Under the pieces are notes generated by a model, which did no database searches, was not told the DNA's origin, and was given only the letters and a program-made list of their open reading frames with translations. A program made the position numbers and the translations under genes. 20,486 nucleotides of DNA from CALEMW01 sp035447065 (GTDB taxonomy: Bacteria; Krumholzibacteriota; Krumholzibacteriia; LZORAL124-64-63), in the NCBI GenBank assembly GCA_035447065.1, contig DAOTGJ010000052.1, positions 1-20,486 of the forward strand, written 5' to 3'. This document shows positions 1 to 6,394 of this stretch, one piece after another; within the stretch, counting starts at the first letter, position 1; every line of letters starts with the position of its first letter.

Positions 1-54
1 CGGGATCACGGCGGGGGTGAGCAGGGGGCGGTCGGCGGCGCGGTGCAGGGGCAT
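1..54 (-). CDS. Partial CDS, N-terminus only; possible GH130-type glycosidase
   Basis: The minus strand has an ATG at 54-52 preceded by a GGAGAG ribosome-binding site six bases upstream. The open frame runs off the left edge after 18 codons and reads MPLHRAADRPLLTPAVIP. The R-x-x-x-RPLLTP-x-x-(I/V)-P pattern resembles the beginning of GH130 beta-mannosidases and phosphorylases, which often start near R-x-x-x-N/R-P-(I/L)-L-x-P. Eighteen residues are too few to be sure, so the family is a guess, while the existence of a gene start is moderately supported. The gene is divergent from the secreted protein at 143. Confidence 0.35.
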   Translation of the reverse strand, partial: MPLHRAADRPLLTPAVIP

Positions 55-76
55 GACGGGCTCTCCGGCGATGAAT

Positions 77-106
77 TTGAAGTCGGCCGCTCAGCTGTGC
101 TAGGAT
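77..106 (+). promoter_or_regulatory. Candidate sigma-70 promoter for the 143-721 gene
   Basis: A -35 element TTGAAG (77-82) and a -10 element TAGGAT (101-106) are separated by 18 bp. A TGC directly before the -10 fits an extended -10. Predicted transcription starts near 113, leaving a leader of about 30 nt that includes AGGAGG at 131-136. Confidence 0.45.
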
Positions 107-142
107 GGCCGAGGTCGCCCATTCTTCCATAGGAGGCCGGAT

Positions 143-721
143 ATGAAAACATTGCTCCTGATGCTCCTGATCCTTCCCGTCATCGCCAGCGCCCAGACCG
201 ACCAGCTCGTCTTCTTCACCGGCAGCCCCTCCGCGCCCGACCTCACGCCCGAGCTCTTCACCAGCGCACCGTTCGAGCAGGTGGAGCTCCACTTCGGCAT
301 CCTCAACCCCAGCCAGACGTGCGTGAGCGGCTTCGAGACCGTGGCGCCCATCACGGGCAGCCTGGTGGCTCCCATGTGGACCATCTTCGCCTGCGGCGCC
401 AACCCCGAATGCAGCGTGCCGCCTCTGGAGCTCAGCTTCCTGGAGTGCGACCCGGTGGGGCCGGATCCGATCTACCAGCTGGGCACCCTCTCGTTCTTCG
501 TCCAATCGCCGGCCACGCCCGTCCAGTTCTTCTTCGGGCCGGTGCCTGGCTCCACCATCTTCCCCGACTCCCCGGGCTACATCAGCGACCTGCCGTACAT
601 CGCCACGCCGCTGACCACCATCCAGGGGACCGACTGGGATCTGCCGGTCTTCTCCATCAACGTGATGACCGTGGCGGAAGAGGACTGCACCTGGAGCACC
701 GTCAAGACCCTCTATCGATGA
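143..721 (+). CDS. Small secreted protein, tandem paralog A, with C-terminal WSTVKTLYR tail
   Basis: This 192-residue exported protein matches no family I can name. The ATG at 143 follows AGGAGG (131-136) by six bases. Residues 1-18 are a clear signal peptide ending A-S-A-Q. The mature protein starts TDQLVFFTG and is rich in Pro, Phe and Thr, so it is probably a small beta-sandwich. Cysteines in the contexts TCVSG, FACG, PECS and LECD are all conserved in the neighbour at 797-1378 and may form two disulfides; an extra Cys (EDCTW) lies just before the tail. The last nine residues, WSTVKTLYR, recur in variant form at the ends of the proteins at 797-1378 and 4408-5166. The cell-surface location is inferred; the function is unknown. 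Confidence 0.8.
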   Translation: MKTLLLMLLILPVIASAQTDQLVFFTGSPSAPDLTPELFTSAPFEQVELHFGILNPSQTCVSGFETVAPITGSLVAPMWTIFACGANPECSVPPLELSFLECDPVGPDPIYQLGTLSFFVQSPATPVQFFFGPVPGSTIFPDSPGYISDLPYIATPLTTIQGTDWDLPVFSINVMTVAEEDCTWSTVKTLYR

Positions 722-727
722 TCCATC

Positions 728-755
728 GGCGGGTCCGGCCGGCGTCGGACCCGCC
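728..755 (+). terminator. GC-rich hairpin between the tandem paralogs
   Basis: Arms 728-737 and 746-755 (GGCGGGTCCG / CGGACCCGCC) form a perfect 10-bp stem with an 8-nt loop, seven bases after the stop of the first paralog. There is no long T-run, so it may be a leaky terminator or an mRNA-stabilising structure. No obvious second promoter lies before 797. Confidence 0.5.
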
Positions 756-796
756 TCGCATCCCTTGCAGGTCCAAGGTCCCATAGGAGGCCTTCG

Positions 797-1378
797 ATGA
801 GAACACTGCTCCTGGTCCTCTGCCTGCTTCCCGCGCTCGCCTTGGCCCAGACCGATCAGCTGGTCTTCTTCACCGGCACGGAGGCGGCGCCCGACTTCGG
901 TCCCTTCATCTCCACGTCCGTAACTTTCGAGCAGGTCGTGGTCCACCTGGGCATCCGCAACCCCAGCCGGAGCTGCATCAGCGCCTACGAGGTGGATGTC
1001 CTGGTGGAGGGAACCACGGTGGCGCCGACCTGGACCGCCGTGGGCTGCGGGGAGAAGCCGGAATGCGGCACGCCGCCGCTACAGGTCCAGTTCACGGAGT
1101 GCCGGCCGGTGGGCCCGAACGAGGTCTTCACCCTGGCCACCTTCTCGTGCTACGTGCTGTCGCCCACGGATCAGATCTGGTTCTCGGTGCGGCCGGTGCC
1201 GGGCTCCGCGGACTTTCCCGATTCGCCGGGCTATATCAGCGGTACGGCCGAGGTCGCCACTCCACTGACCAATGCCTGGGGCGACCAGTGGGGAATGCCC
1301 CTCTTCGCCATCAACGGAGATGAGCCGCAGCCTGCCGAGACGAGCGGCTGGGGCCGTCTCAAGGCCCTCTATCGCTGA
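797..1378 (+). CDS. Small secreted protein, tandem paralog B, with C-terminal WGRLKALYR tail
   Basis: This 193-residue exported protein is colinear with the product of 143-721. The ATG at 797 follows AGGAGG (785-790) by six bases. A signal peptide (about residues 1-18, ending LALAQ) precedes TDQLVFFTG. Cysteines in SCIS, VGCG, PECG and TECR match those of the paralog. The segments FPDSPGYIS and ATPLTN are also shared. The extra Cys before the tail in paralog A is missing here. The C-terminus reads WGRLKALYR after an acidic, Pro-rich stretch (DEPQPAE). It is probably co-transcribed with the upstream copy, with the hairpin at 728-755 tuning the ratio. Its function is unknown; the location is outside the cytoplasm. 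Confidence 0.8.
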   Translation: MRTLLLVLCLLPALALAQTDQLVFFTGTEAAPDFGPFISTSVTFEQVVVHLGIRNPSRSCISAYEVDVLVEGTTVAPTWTAVGCGEKPECGTPPLQVQFTECRPVGPNEVFTLATFSCYVLSPTDQIWFSVRPVPGSADFPDSPGYISGTAEVATPLTNAWGDQWGMPLFAINGDEPQPAETSGWGRLKALYR

Positions 1379-1401
1379 CGGGGCTGCGATCCCGCCGCCC
1401 C

Positions 1402-1431
1402 TTGACCCGCCCCGCGCTCCCGGCTTAGGGT
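1402..1431 (+). promoter_or_regulatory. Candidate sigma-70 promoter for the TMTC-like gene
   Basis: TTGACC (1402-1407) and TAGGGT (1426-1431) are separated by 18 bp. The predicted start is near 1438, immediately before the GAGGAGG ribosome-binding site at 1439-1445. This placement rules out the GTG at 1430 as the start codon and supports ATG 1454. Confidence 0.5.
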
Positions 1432-1453
1432 GCCGCCCGAGGAGGTGGCCGCC

Positions 1454-2971
1454 ATGGCGACCGGGAGCCCGTCCCGCACAACCAGCCTGATCGGCGCGCT
1501 GCTGCTCGCAGCGGCCGCGGTGGCCGTGTTCGCCTCCGTCCGCACCTTCGACTCCCTGCTCTACGACGACGACAAGTACGTCTTCGACAACCCCGTGGTC
1601 CGCGAAGGCCTCACCGCCCACGGCGCCGCCTGGGCCGTGGGATTCCGCGAGGGCACCTGGCAACCGCTTACCTGGGTGTCGCACATGGCCGACGTGTCGG
1701 CCTTCGGCCTCGCGCCCGGCCCCATGCATCTGCACAACCTGGTCCTGCACCTGCTGGTGGGCCTGCTGGTGTGGCGGGTGCTGGCGCGCGCCACCGGTCG
1801 GCCGCTGGCCGCCTTCGCCGCGGCGCTCCTCTTCCTGCTCCACCCGCTCCAGGCCCAGAGCGTGGCCTGGATCGCCGAGCGCAAGGGTCTGCTGGCAGCG
1901 CTGCTGGGGCTGCTGGCGTTGGACGGCTGGACCGACTGGGCCCGCGGCGCGTCCCGCGGCGGCCTGGTGCGCGCGCACCTGTTCTTCGCCCTCTCCCTGG
2001 CGGCCAAGCCCATCCTGCTGCCGCTGCCGGTGGTGCTGCTGGCGTGGGACCGCTGGCCGTACGGCCGGCCCACGGCGTGGCGCGACAAGCTGGGCCTGCT
2101 GGCGCTGTCGGTGGCCGGCGGCGTGACCGCGGTGCTGGCGCAGCGGTCCGCGGGGGCGCTGCGGTCGCTGGAGGGCGCGGGGTTCCTGCTGCGCGTCGAG
2201 TCCGCGGTGACGGCCTGGGGGCACACCCTGCGGCGGTTCGTGGCGCCCTACGATCTGGCCGGGTTCTACCCGTTCCGGGACGACGTGTCCGCCATGGCCG
2301 CCGCGGGCTGGGCGGCGCTGCTGGTGGCCGGGACCGTGCTGGCCTGGCGTCTGCGCTTCCGACGCCCGGTGCTGCTGGCCGGCTGGACGTGGTGGCTCCT
2401 GCTGCAGGCGCCCACCGTGGGGCTGCTGCAGTTCGGCGCCCAGGCGGAGGCGGACCGCTTCAGCTACGTGCCGTTGGCGGGACTGCTGGTGATCGTGGTG
2501 TTCGGGATGGACTGGGGCGCGCTGCGGGCGCGGTCGGGCAAGGCCGTCCCGGTGGTGCTGGCCGTGGCGGCCGCCGTCGTGCTGGGCCTCCTGGCGCACC
2601 GGGCGGCGCAGCCCTGGCGCGACACCGTGACCCTCTTCGAGCACAGCATCGCCCGCGCCGGCGACTCGGCCGTGGCGCGGCAGAACCTCAGCATCGCCTG
2701 GACACGGAAGGGGAACGTGGCCGCCGCGCGCCGCCACAGCGATCGGGCCGTGGCCCTGGCGCCACGCGAGCCGCTGGTGCTCTTCCAGCAGGCCGACCTG
2801 CGCTTCGCGGTGCGCGACTTCGCGGGGGCGGCGGAGTTCTACCGACGCGGCCTCACCTTCGCGCCGAACCACGCTCCGGCCTGGGCCCAGCTCGCCGCGT
2901 CGCTGGAGCGGACGGGCGATCGACGTGGCGCGCAGCAGGCCATGCAGCGCGCGCGGGAACTCAGTCGCTGA
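1454..2971 (+). CDS. TMTC-like polytopic membrane protein with C-terminal TPR repeats
   Basis: This 505-residue protein belongs to the bacterial family resembling eukaryotic TMTC proteins (GT-C-type membrane proteins with TPRs; the eukaryotic members are linked to protein O-mannosylation). ATG 1454 has GAGGAGG eight bases upstream. After a first membrane helix comes the acidic loop YDDDKYVFDNPVV (DDD at residues 38-40), where GT-C enzymes place catalytic acids. Further family signatures are WQPLTWVSHMADV, LLFLLHP...QSVAWIAERKG, AAKPILLPLPVVLLAWDRWP, FYPFRDD, ADRFSYVPLAG and PWRDTVTLFEHSIA. About ten hydrophobic segments end near residue 395, and two to three TPR units occupy 404-505. The likely role is transfer of a lipid-linked sugar to an exported protein or glycan; the substrate is unknown. 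Its 3' end overlaps the convergent CBM9 gene by 11 bp. Confidence 0.8.
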   Translation: MATGSPSRTTSLIGALLLAAAAVAVFASVRTFDSLLYDDDKYVFDNPVVREGLTAHGAAWAVGFREGTWQPLTWVSHMADVSAFGLAPGPMHLHNLVLHLLVGLLVWRVLARATGRPLAAFAAALLFLLHPLQAQSVAWIAERKGLLAALLGLLALDGWTDWARGASRGGLVRAHLFFALSLAAKPILLPLPVVLLAWDRWPYGRPTAWRDKLGLLALSVAGGVTAVLAQRSAGALRSLEGAGFLLRVESAVTAWGHTLRRFVAPYDLAGFYPFRDDVSAMAAAGWAALLVAGTVLAWRLRFRRPVLLAGWTWWLLLQAPTVGLLQFGAQAEADRFSYVPLAGLLVIVVFGMDWGALRARSGKAVPVVLAVAAAVVLGLLAHRAAQPWRDTVTLFEHSIARAGDSAVARQNLSIAWTRKGNVAAARRHSDRAVALAPREPLVLFQQADLRFAVRDFAGAAEFYRRGLTFAPNHAPAWAQLAASLERTGDRRGAQQAMQRARELSR

Positions 2972-3986
2972 GGGGCCGCAGCCGTCCGGTCTGATCCAGC
3001 TCCAGCGTCACACCGTCGGCCTCCAGGGTCAGCACGTAGCGGCGGCCGTCGGTCCAGTAGGTCATGCCTTCGGGCGTGTCGAACTCCTGCGGGTAGCCGC
3101 CGTGGGCCTCGCGCCACGCCAGCAGCCGGTGGCCGGCCTGACGCAGCTCCCACGCGGCGCGGTCCGCCGCCGTCATCGCCACCGGCCCCTCCACCTCTTC
3201 CACGAACTCCACCACGCCCCAGTACTCGGGCTCGTGCATGGCGATCTCGCGCTGGGGCGACCAGGTCCAGTTGTCCTCCGGCAGCGGCTTGTCGGTGCGC
3301 GGGTCCGCGGTCTTGGCGTAGGCGCCGTGGGCCATGTCCAGCCGCCACTGCACGCGCGAGAAGTTGAGGCGCCAGCGGTCGCCGATGCGCGGCGGGCAGG
3401 CGGCATCGGTGGTCTCGTCCAGCACGGAGAAGGGGACGGCCATCTCCAAGGTCCAGCCGCGGTCCTCGTCCGACGGATCGTTCAGCGTGCCGTCCAGGTG
3501 CACCGCGGTCTGCAGACCGGGGATGTCCCACGCGTGGATGGCCGGACCGCCGTCGCGGTAGGGCTTGACCAGCAGCAGGTCCCACACCGTGTTGAGGGCG
3601 TTGAGCTCGATCTCCGTGTAGAGGTGCGAGTCGCCGTCCGGGTCCAGGAACACTTCGAAATCGTTGTCGTGGAAGATGATGCTGTCGCGCTCGCGCAGGG
3701 TGGCCCAGAGGTGCGGCTCCTCCAGCTCCGCGGCGATGTAGAGGCAGCGGTCGTCCCAGAGCAGCTTGGCGCGCGTGCGGAAGCGCGGCGCGGGCTTGCG
3801 GTCCCCTTCGATGTCGCCGAAGTCCTCGGTCCACGGCGCCGTCTCCCAGGCGGGGTCGTCCAGGTGGCCGTCCACGGTGACGCCGGTGGTGGCGCGCGCG
3901 CAGGGATAGGTCAGCGGCGGGTACGGCCCCGGGCGCACGTCCAGGGGCGGGGACAGGAGGAGCACGAGGAGCAGGCAGGTGGGCAT
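2961..3986 (-). CDS. Secreted carbohydrate-binding family 9-like (CBM9-like) protein
   Basis: This 341-residue protein has a short hydrophobic N-terminal signal (about residues 1-17) and a CBM9-type domain at about 33-265. Recognisable elements are the opening VTVDGHLDDPAWETAPW, KLLWDDRCLYIAAELEEPHLWA, HDNDFEVFLDPDGD, the N-x-x-N-T-x-WDL strand, GWTLEMAVPFSVL and the hallmark NWTWSPQ...MHEPEYWGVVEF. Such proteins bind or accompany breakdown of polysaccharides outside the cell; no catalytic module is fused. The tail (about 270-341) looks like a small additional domain. ATG 3986 has an AAGGGA site upstream and a good promoter at 4019-4048. The gene stands alone and is divergent from the antitoxin gene at 4104. 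The possible GH130 start at the left edge would fit a sugar-utilisation theme, but the two are not adjacent. Confidence 0.88.
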   Translation of the reverse strand: MPTCLLLVLLLSPPLDVRPGPYPPLTYPCARATTGVTVDGHLDDPAWETAPWTEDFGDIEGDRKPAPRFRTRAKLLWDDRCLYIAAELEEPHLWATLRERDSIIFHDNDFEVFLDPDGDSHLYTEIELNALNTVWDLLLVKPYRDGGPAIHAWDIPGLQTAVHLDGTLNDPSDEDRGWTLEMAVPFSVLDETTDAACPPRIGDRWRLNFSRVQWRLDMAHGAYAKTADPRTDKPLPEDNWTWSPQREIAMHEPEYWGVVEFVEEVEGPVAMTAADRAAWELRQAGHRLLAWREAHGGYPQEFDTPEGMTYWTDGRRYVLTLEADGVTLELDQTGRLRPLSD

Positions 3987-4018
3987 GGACGGGTCCCTTC
4001 GGTGCGGGGATGAGGGCG

Positions 4019-4048
4019 ATTATGGCGTGGGGCAGTGGAATCGGACAA
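4019..4048 (-). promoter_or_regulatory. Candidate sigma-70 promoter for the CBM9-like gene
   Basis: On the minus strand, TTGTCC (4048-4043) and CATAAT (4024-4019; five of six consensus bases) are 18 bp apart. The start is predicted near 4012, about 26 nt ahead of ATG 3986. Confidence 0.55.
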
Positions 4049-4066
4049 GAACGGGATTCCAGGGAT

Positions 4067-4096
4067 TTGACGAGGGTGGAAGGTGTCGTCTATCCT
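4067..4096 (+). promoter_or_regulatory. Candidate sigma-70 promoter producing a leaderless vapB transcript
   Basis: TTGACG (4067-4072) and TATCCT (4091-4096) are separated by 18 bp. The start codon is at 4104, seven bases after the -10, so the transcription start would fall on or within two bases of the ATG. No Shine-Dalgarno sequence is present before the ATG. Confidence 0.55.
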
Positions 4097-4103
4097 CAGA
4101 TCC

Positions 4104-4304
4104 ATGAAGGCATCGCTCGAAATCGATCAAGAACTCATCGCGACGGCGAGCCGTCTCACGGGCGTGACAGACGTGTCTTGTCTGGTCAAGATGGGACTCG
4201 AAGCGCTCGTTTCCCGCCATGAGGGGATACGTCTTGCTTCTCTCGGGGGCACGGAGCCCCAATGCCGCGCTGGACGGAGGCGGCGTTCCGAGCCCACCGC
4301 CTGA
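4104..4304 (+). CDS. vapB: Orphan VapB-family antitoxin
   Basis: This 66-residue protein has the standard VapB (DUF2191 / ribbon-helix-helix-like) pattern: a short beta-strand MKASLEIDQELI, a helix ATASRLTGVTDVSCLVKMGLEALV, and a C-terminal RLASLGGTEP segment, which in characterised family members contacts the VapC toxin groove. In VapBC systems this protein binds its own operator through the N-terminus and neutralises the PIN-domain RNase VapC. Here nothing resembling a VapC (about 130 residues) follows: the next 103 bases are non-coding and the next gene encodes a secreted protein. The gene looks less GC-rich than its neighbours, consistent with transfer. An upstream in-frame GTG at 4083 lies inside the promoter, so ATG 4104 is preferred. 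It may be a leftover antitoxin or act in trans on a toxin elsewhere. Confidence 0.75.
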   Translation: MKASLEIDQELIATASRLTGVTDVSCLVKMGLEALVSRHEGIRLASLGGTEPQCRAGRRRRSEPTA

Positions 4305-4313
4305 TCCCCCCAT

Positions 4314-4342
4314 TTGACAATTCCCCCGATCATGCTTGTGAT
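4314..4342 (+). promoter_or_regulatory. Possible promoter for the 4408-5166 gene
   Basis: A perfect TTGACA (4314-4319) is followed after 17 bp by TGTGAT (4337-4342, four of six consensus bases). A TACAAT at 4385-4390 lies closer to the gene but has no acceptable -35. Confidence 0.3.
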
Positions 4343-4407
4343 GTGCCCACCTCTGCGGGATCGCCGCAACCGCCTGATTTTGCATACAATAAACGGAGGC
4401 ATCGCTC

Positions 4408-5166
4408 ATGAAGACACTGCTCATGCTCCTGGCCGTGGCCGCCCTGGCCGCGCCGGCGTCCGCCCTCACCTACGATCAGAACGTGACGCCCGACGTCATC
4501 TTCGGCTCCGGCAACATCAACGGCTCCTTCACCGTGGACGCGGCGCAGTCGCCCGTGGGCGTGGTGGAGCTGGGCCTGCGCGGCAAGCTGCGCTTCGACG
4601 CCAGCAACCTGCCCCAGAACATCTTCAACAGCAACGGCGACGGCAGCTACACCTTCCTGGCCGGCTTCCCCACCGGCGGCGCGGGCTGGGCCGGCCCCAC
4701 CACGCCGTACTGGAACTTCGAGTGGAGCGTGAACGTGGACCAGGACGGCGGCAGCGGCCTGACCCTGGACGACTTCACCTACGAGCTGGGCCTGGACTTC
4801 GATCCCAGCCCGGGCGGCACCAACTACCTGGTGTTCGATCCCATCACGCCCAGCGTGTCGGTGCCCGCGTGGGACCACGCCATCGGCGACAACCTGGGCA
4901 CCGTGGTGAGCAACACCAATCCGGTGGTCTACGCCTCCAACCTGAACACCTACAACGTGGCCCAGAACTCCTGGAGCTACGAGTTCTTCAACGACGGTCC
5001 CTTCGCCTCCTTCGACCCCACGGACGACGGCGTGTACGAGATCTACCTCAAGGCCTTCGACGCCTCCGGCAGCGAGGTGGCGCACACGGCCATCTCCATC
5101 GTGGTGGGCAACGCGGTGGGCAACGAGGACGCCACGTTCAGCGCGGTGAAGACGCTGTTCCGCTAG
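4408..5166 (+). CDS. Secreted protein of unknown function with C-terminal FSAVKTLFR tail
   Basis: This 252-residue exported protein has ATG 4408 preceded by GGAGG (4395-4399). The N-terminus MKTLLMLLAVAALAAPASA is a textbook signal peptide whose first residues closely resemble paralog A at 143. The mature part is Asp-, Asn- and Gly-rich, has no cysteine, and looks like an all-beta domain (segments such as GSFTVD, LRFDAS, YTFLAGFP, YWNFEWSVNVDQDGG, FTYELGLDFDPSPGG). It is not similar overall to the 143-1378 pair, yet it ends GNEDATFSAVKTLFR, matching their tail position by position. A strong terminator follows at 5189-5221, so it is probably monocistronic. No enzyme motif is visible and its function is unknown. 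Confidence 0.8.
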   Translation: MKTLLMLLAVAALAAPASALTYDQNVTPDVIFGSGNINGSFTVDAAQSPVGVVELGLRGKLRFDASNLPQNIFNSNGDGSYTFLAGFPTGGAGWAGPTTPYWNFEWSVNVDQDGGSGLTLDDFTYELGLDFDPSPGGTNYLVFDPITPSVSVPAWDHAIGDNLGTVVSNTNPVVYASNLNTYNVAQNSWSYEFFNDGPFASFDPTDDGVYEIYLKAFDASGSEVAHTAISIVVGNAVGNEDATFSAVKTLFR

Positions 5167-5188
5167 GCGACAGTCGCCGGACACATGC

Positions 5189-5221
5189 GGGGGCGAGGGC
5201 CGATGACCGGTCCTCGCCCCC
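5189..5221 (+). terminator. Strong hairpin terminator after the 4408-5166 gene
   Basis: Bases 5189-5202 and 5208-5221 form a 14-bp stem with a single G-U pair and a 5-nt loop. Outer arms are GGGGGCGAGG / CCTCGCCCCC. A T-rich stretch (TTGGTTTGT) follows. Confidence 0.75.
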
Positions 5222-5285
5222 TTGGTTTGTGATGGACAGATCCGCGACTGGCGTGGATCCTCCATCCATCGCCCTGACTGATCCT

Positions 5286-5304
5286 GCGGCTCGTCCTGAG
5301 CCGC
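5286..5304 (+). other. Hairpin in the leader of the 5332 gene
   Basis: GCGGCTC (5286-5292) and GAGCCGC (5298-5304) form a perfect 7-bp stem with a 5-nt loop, 27 bases ahead of ATG 5332. It may be a leader structure; no regulator is suggested by the sequence. Confidence 0.3.
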
Positions 5305-5331
5305 CCGCACTTCAGCCGGGGGGAGAATCCC

Positions 5332-5646
5332 ATGCTCCAGATCGCCATCGTCGGCGGGCTTTCCTACCTCATCATCAACGCCATCGAGAAGAAGCGGGAC
5401 GGGCTGCTGGTCCTGTTCAACATCATCAGCTTCGTGGCCATTCCGGCGCTGACCAGCCTGCTGCTGGGATTCATGGCCGTGATGTTCGGCTTTCCGATGG
5501 TGTGGCTGGCGCCGCTCATCCTGCTGTACTTCCTGTTCCCCGCCCTGTACTGCCGCTACCAGATGAACTATCCATGGAACGTGTCGGCGCTCTACGGAGG
5601 CGTCGTGTTCGGATTGAACCTGATCGTTTCGGTGATCCTGGGCTGA
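5332..5646 (+). CDS. Small integral membrane protein of unknown function
   Basis: This 104-residue protein is almost entirely hydrophobic, with three to four membrane segments (about residues 2-17, 24-48, 50-75 and 85-104). Charged residues are confined to a short EKKRDG loop near residue 20 and a CRYQMNYPW loop near residue 77. It does not match a family I can name; small uncharacterised inner-membrane proteins of this type are common. ATG 5332 has a GGGGGGAG site six bases upstream. It is bounded by the terminators at 5189-5221 and 5655-5684 and so forms its own transcription unit. No promoter with good hexamers was found in 5222-5331. Confidence 0.65.
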   Translation: MLQIAIVGGLSYLIINAIEKKRDGLLVLFNIISFVAIPALTSLLLGFMAVMFGFPMVWLAPLILLYFLFPALYCRYQMNYPWNVSALYGGVVFGLNLIVSVILG

Positions 5647-5654
5647 CGGAAAGA

Positions 5655-5684
5655 GGAGGGGGACCCCTGCTGGGATCCCCCTCC
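5655..5684. terminator. Hairpin terminator between convergent genes
   Basis: Bases 5655-5667 pair with 5672-5684 (12 of 13 pairs, one C/A mismatch, 4-nt loop TGCT). It lies between the stop of the 5332-5646 gene and the stop of the leftward 5709-6302 gene, so it can serve both. Reading leftwards, a short TTT run follows the stem. Confidence 0.65.
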
Positions 5685-5708
5685 GTGCTCCATGAGGTCG
5701 ATCGGCAC

Positions 5709-6302
5709 CTAGTTCATGGTCGCCGAGAAACGGATCGCCTTGCTGGTACCGCTCCAGCTCTCATCCATCCCGTTCTCACCGAACTTGTGGGCCTGCAGAC
5801 CCACGGCCACGCCCAGGGCCCACTTCTCGCCCACCCACCACTCCTTGCCCACGGTGACGTCCAGCATGGGGCCGCGGTCCGTGCGCGCGTCCACGAAGCT
5901 GTCCAGCTCCATGGTGCCGGAGCCGATGGAGCCCGACACGTAGATGTTGGCCGGCATGATGTAGTAGGTGAGGCCCACGCCCAGGCCGGCCATGGTGATG
6001 TCGCCGTTGACCACGCCGGTGGCGCCGTTGATGGCGAAGTCGGGGTCGGTCATGCTGGCGCCGAAGAGCGTGCCGTGCAGCGCCAGATTGGGCGCCACGA
6101 TGCCGCCGATGGCGATGTTCACGTCGCCGGCGGTGCCGCTGAACTCCAGGTCGTCGGTGCCGTCGTCGTAGGCGGTGTCGGCCGAGCCGCCGCCCACCGA
6201 GAGGCGCAGGAAGAAGCCGTCCAGATGGTCGCGCGGGCCGGCCGCGGCCACGGCGGCGGCGAGCAGGATCGTCATGAGGATCGCGAGGCGCAGGGACTTC
6301 AT
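5709..6302 (-). CDS. Outer-membrane beta-barrel-like protein
   Basis: This 197-residue protein starts at ATG 6302, eight bases after AGGAGG. A signal peptide (about residues 1-21, MKSLRLAILMTILLAAAVAAA) precedes alternating strands typical of a small OmpA/OmpW-like barrel: FFLRLSVGGGS, DVNIAIGGIVAPNLALHGTL, MAGLGVGLTYYIMPANIYVSGSIG, PMLDVTVGKEWWVGEKWALGVAVGLQA. The alternating hydrophobic pattern, Gly-rich turns and lack of cysteines support an outer-membrane location. The C-terminus (AIRFSATMN) lacks the usual terminal Phe. It sits downstream of hybA and is separated from it by the hairpin at 6342-6367, so it is probably expressed separately. The role is unknown; many such proteins are structural or small-molecule pores. 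Confidence 0.75.
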   Translation of the reverse strand: MKSLRLAILMTILLAAAVAAAGPRDHLDGFFLRLSVGGGSADTAYDDGTDDLEFSGTAGDVNIAIGGIVAPNLALHGTLFGASMTDPDFAINGATGVVNGDITMAGLGVGLTYYIMPANIYVSGSIGSGTMELDSFVDARTDRGPMLDVTVGKEWWVGEKWALGVAVGLQAHKFGENGMDESWSGTSKAIRFSATMN

Positions 6303-6341
6303 GGTCCTTCCTCCTGATTCTGGGAGCGTGGGATGAAAGAA

Positions 6342-6367
6342 GCGGGTCCGCATCGCTGCGGACCCGC
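6342..6367 (-). terminator. Terminator downstream of hybA
   Basis: Arms 6342-6352 and 6357-6367 form a perfect 11-bp stem around the tetraloop TCGC. Reading leftwards, the stem is followed by TTCTTTC, a short T-rich tail. The arm core GCGGGTCCG / CGGACCCGC is the same as in the hairpin at 728-755. Confidence 0.65.
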
Positions 6368-6394
6368 CGAGGATCATCGGTTCCGGCTTCCGGG

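Larger units (their letters stand above)
143..1378 (+). repeat. Tandem gene duplication including the ribosome-binding site
   Basis: Two adjacent genes of 192 and 193 codons encode colinear proteins. The similarity begins upstream of the start codons: both have CCATAGGAGGCC followed by a short spacer and an ATG. It continues through the signal peptide, the TDQLVFFTG start of the mature protein, four cysteines, the FPDSPGYIS motif and the C-terminal tail. This is a gene-scale duplication that has diverged at the protein level. Confidence 0.8.

Noticed and set aside
4305..4407. Remnant of a vapC toxin gene after vapB
   Set aside because: No reading frame of useful length or PIN-domain acidic motif is visible in these 103 bases.
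5189..5221. Inverted repeat as a mobile-element end
   Set aside because: Position directly after a stop codon, compact stem and T-rich tail fit a terminator; there is no transposase or target duplication.
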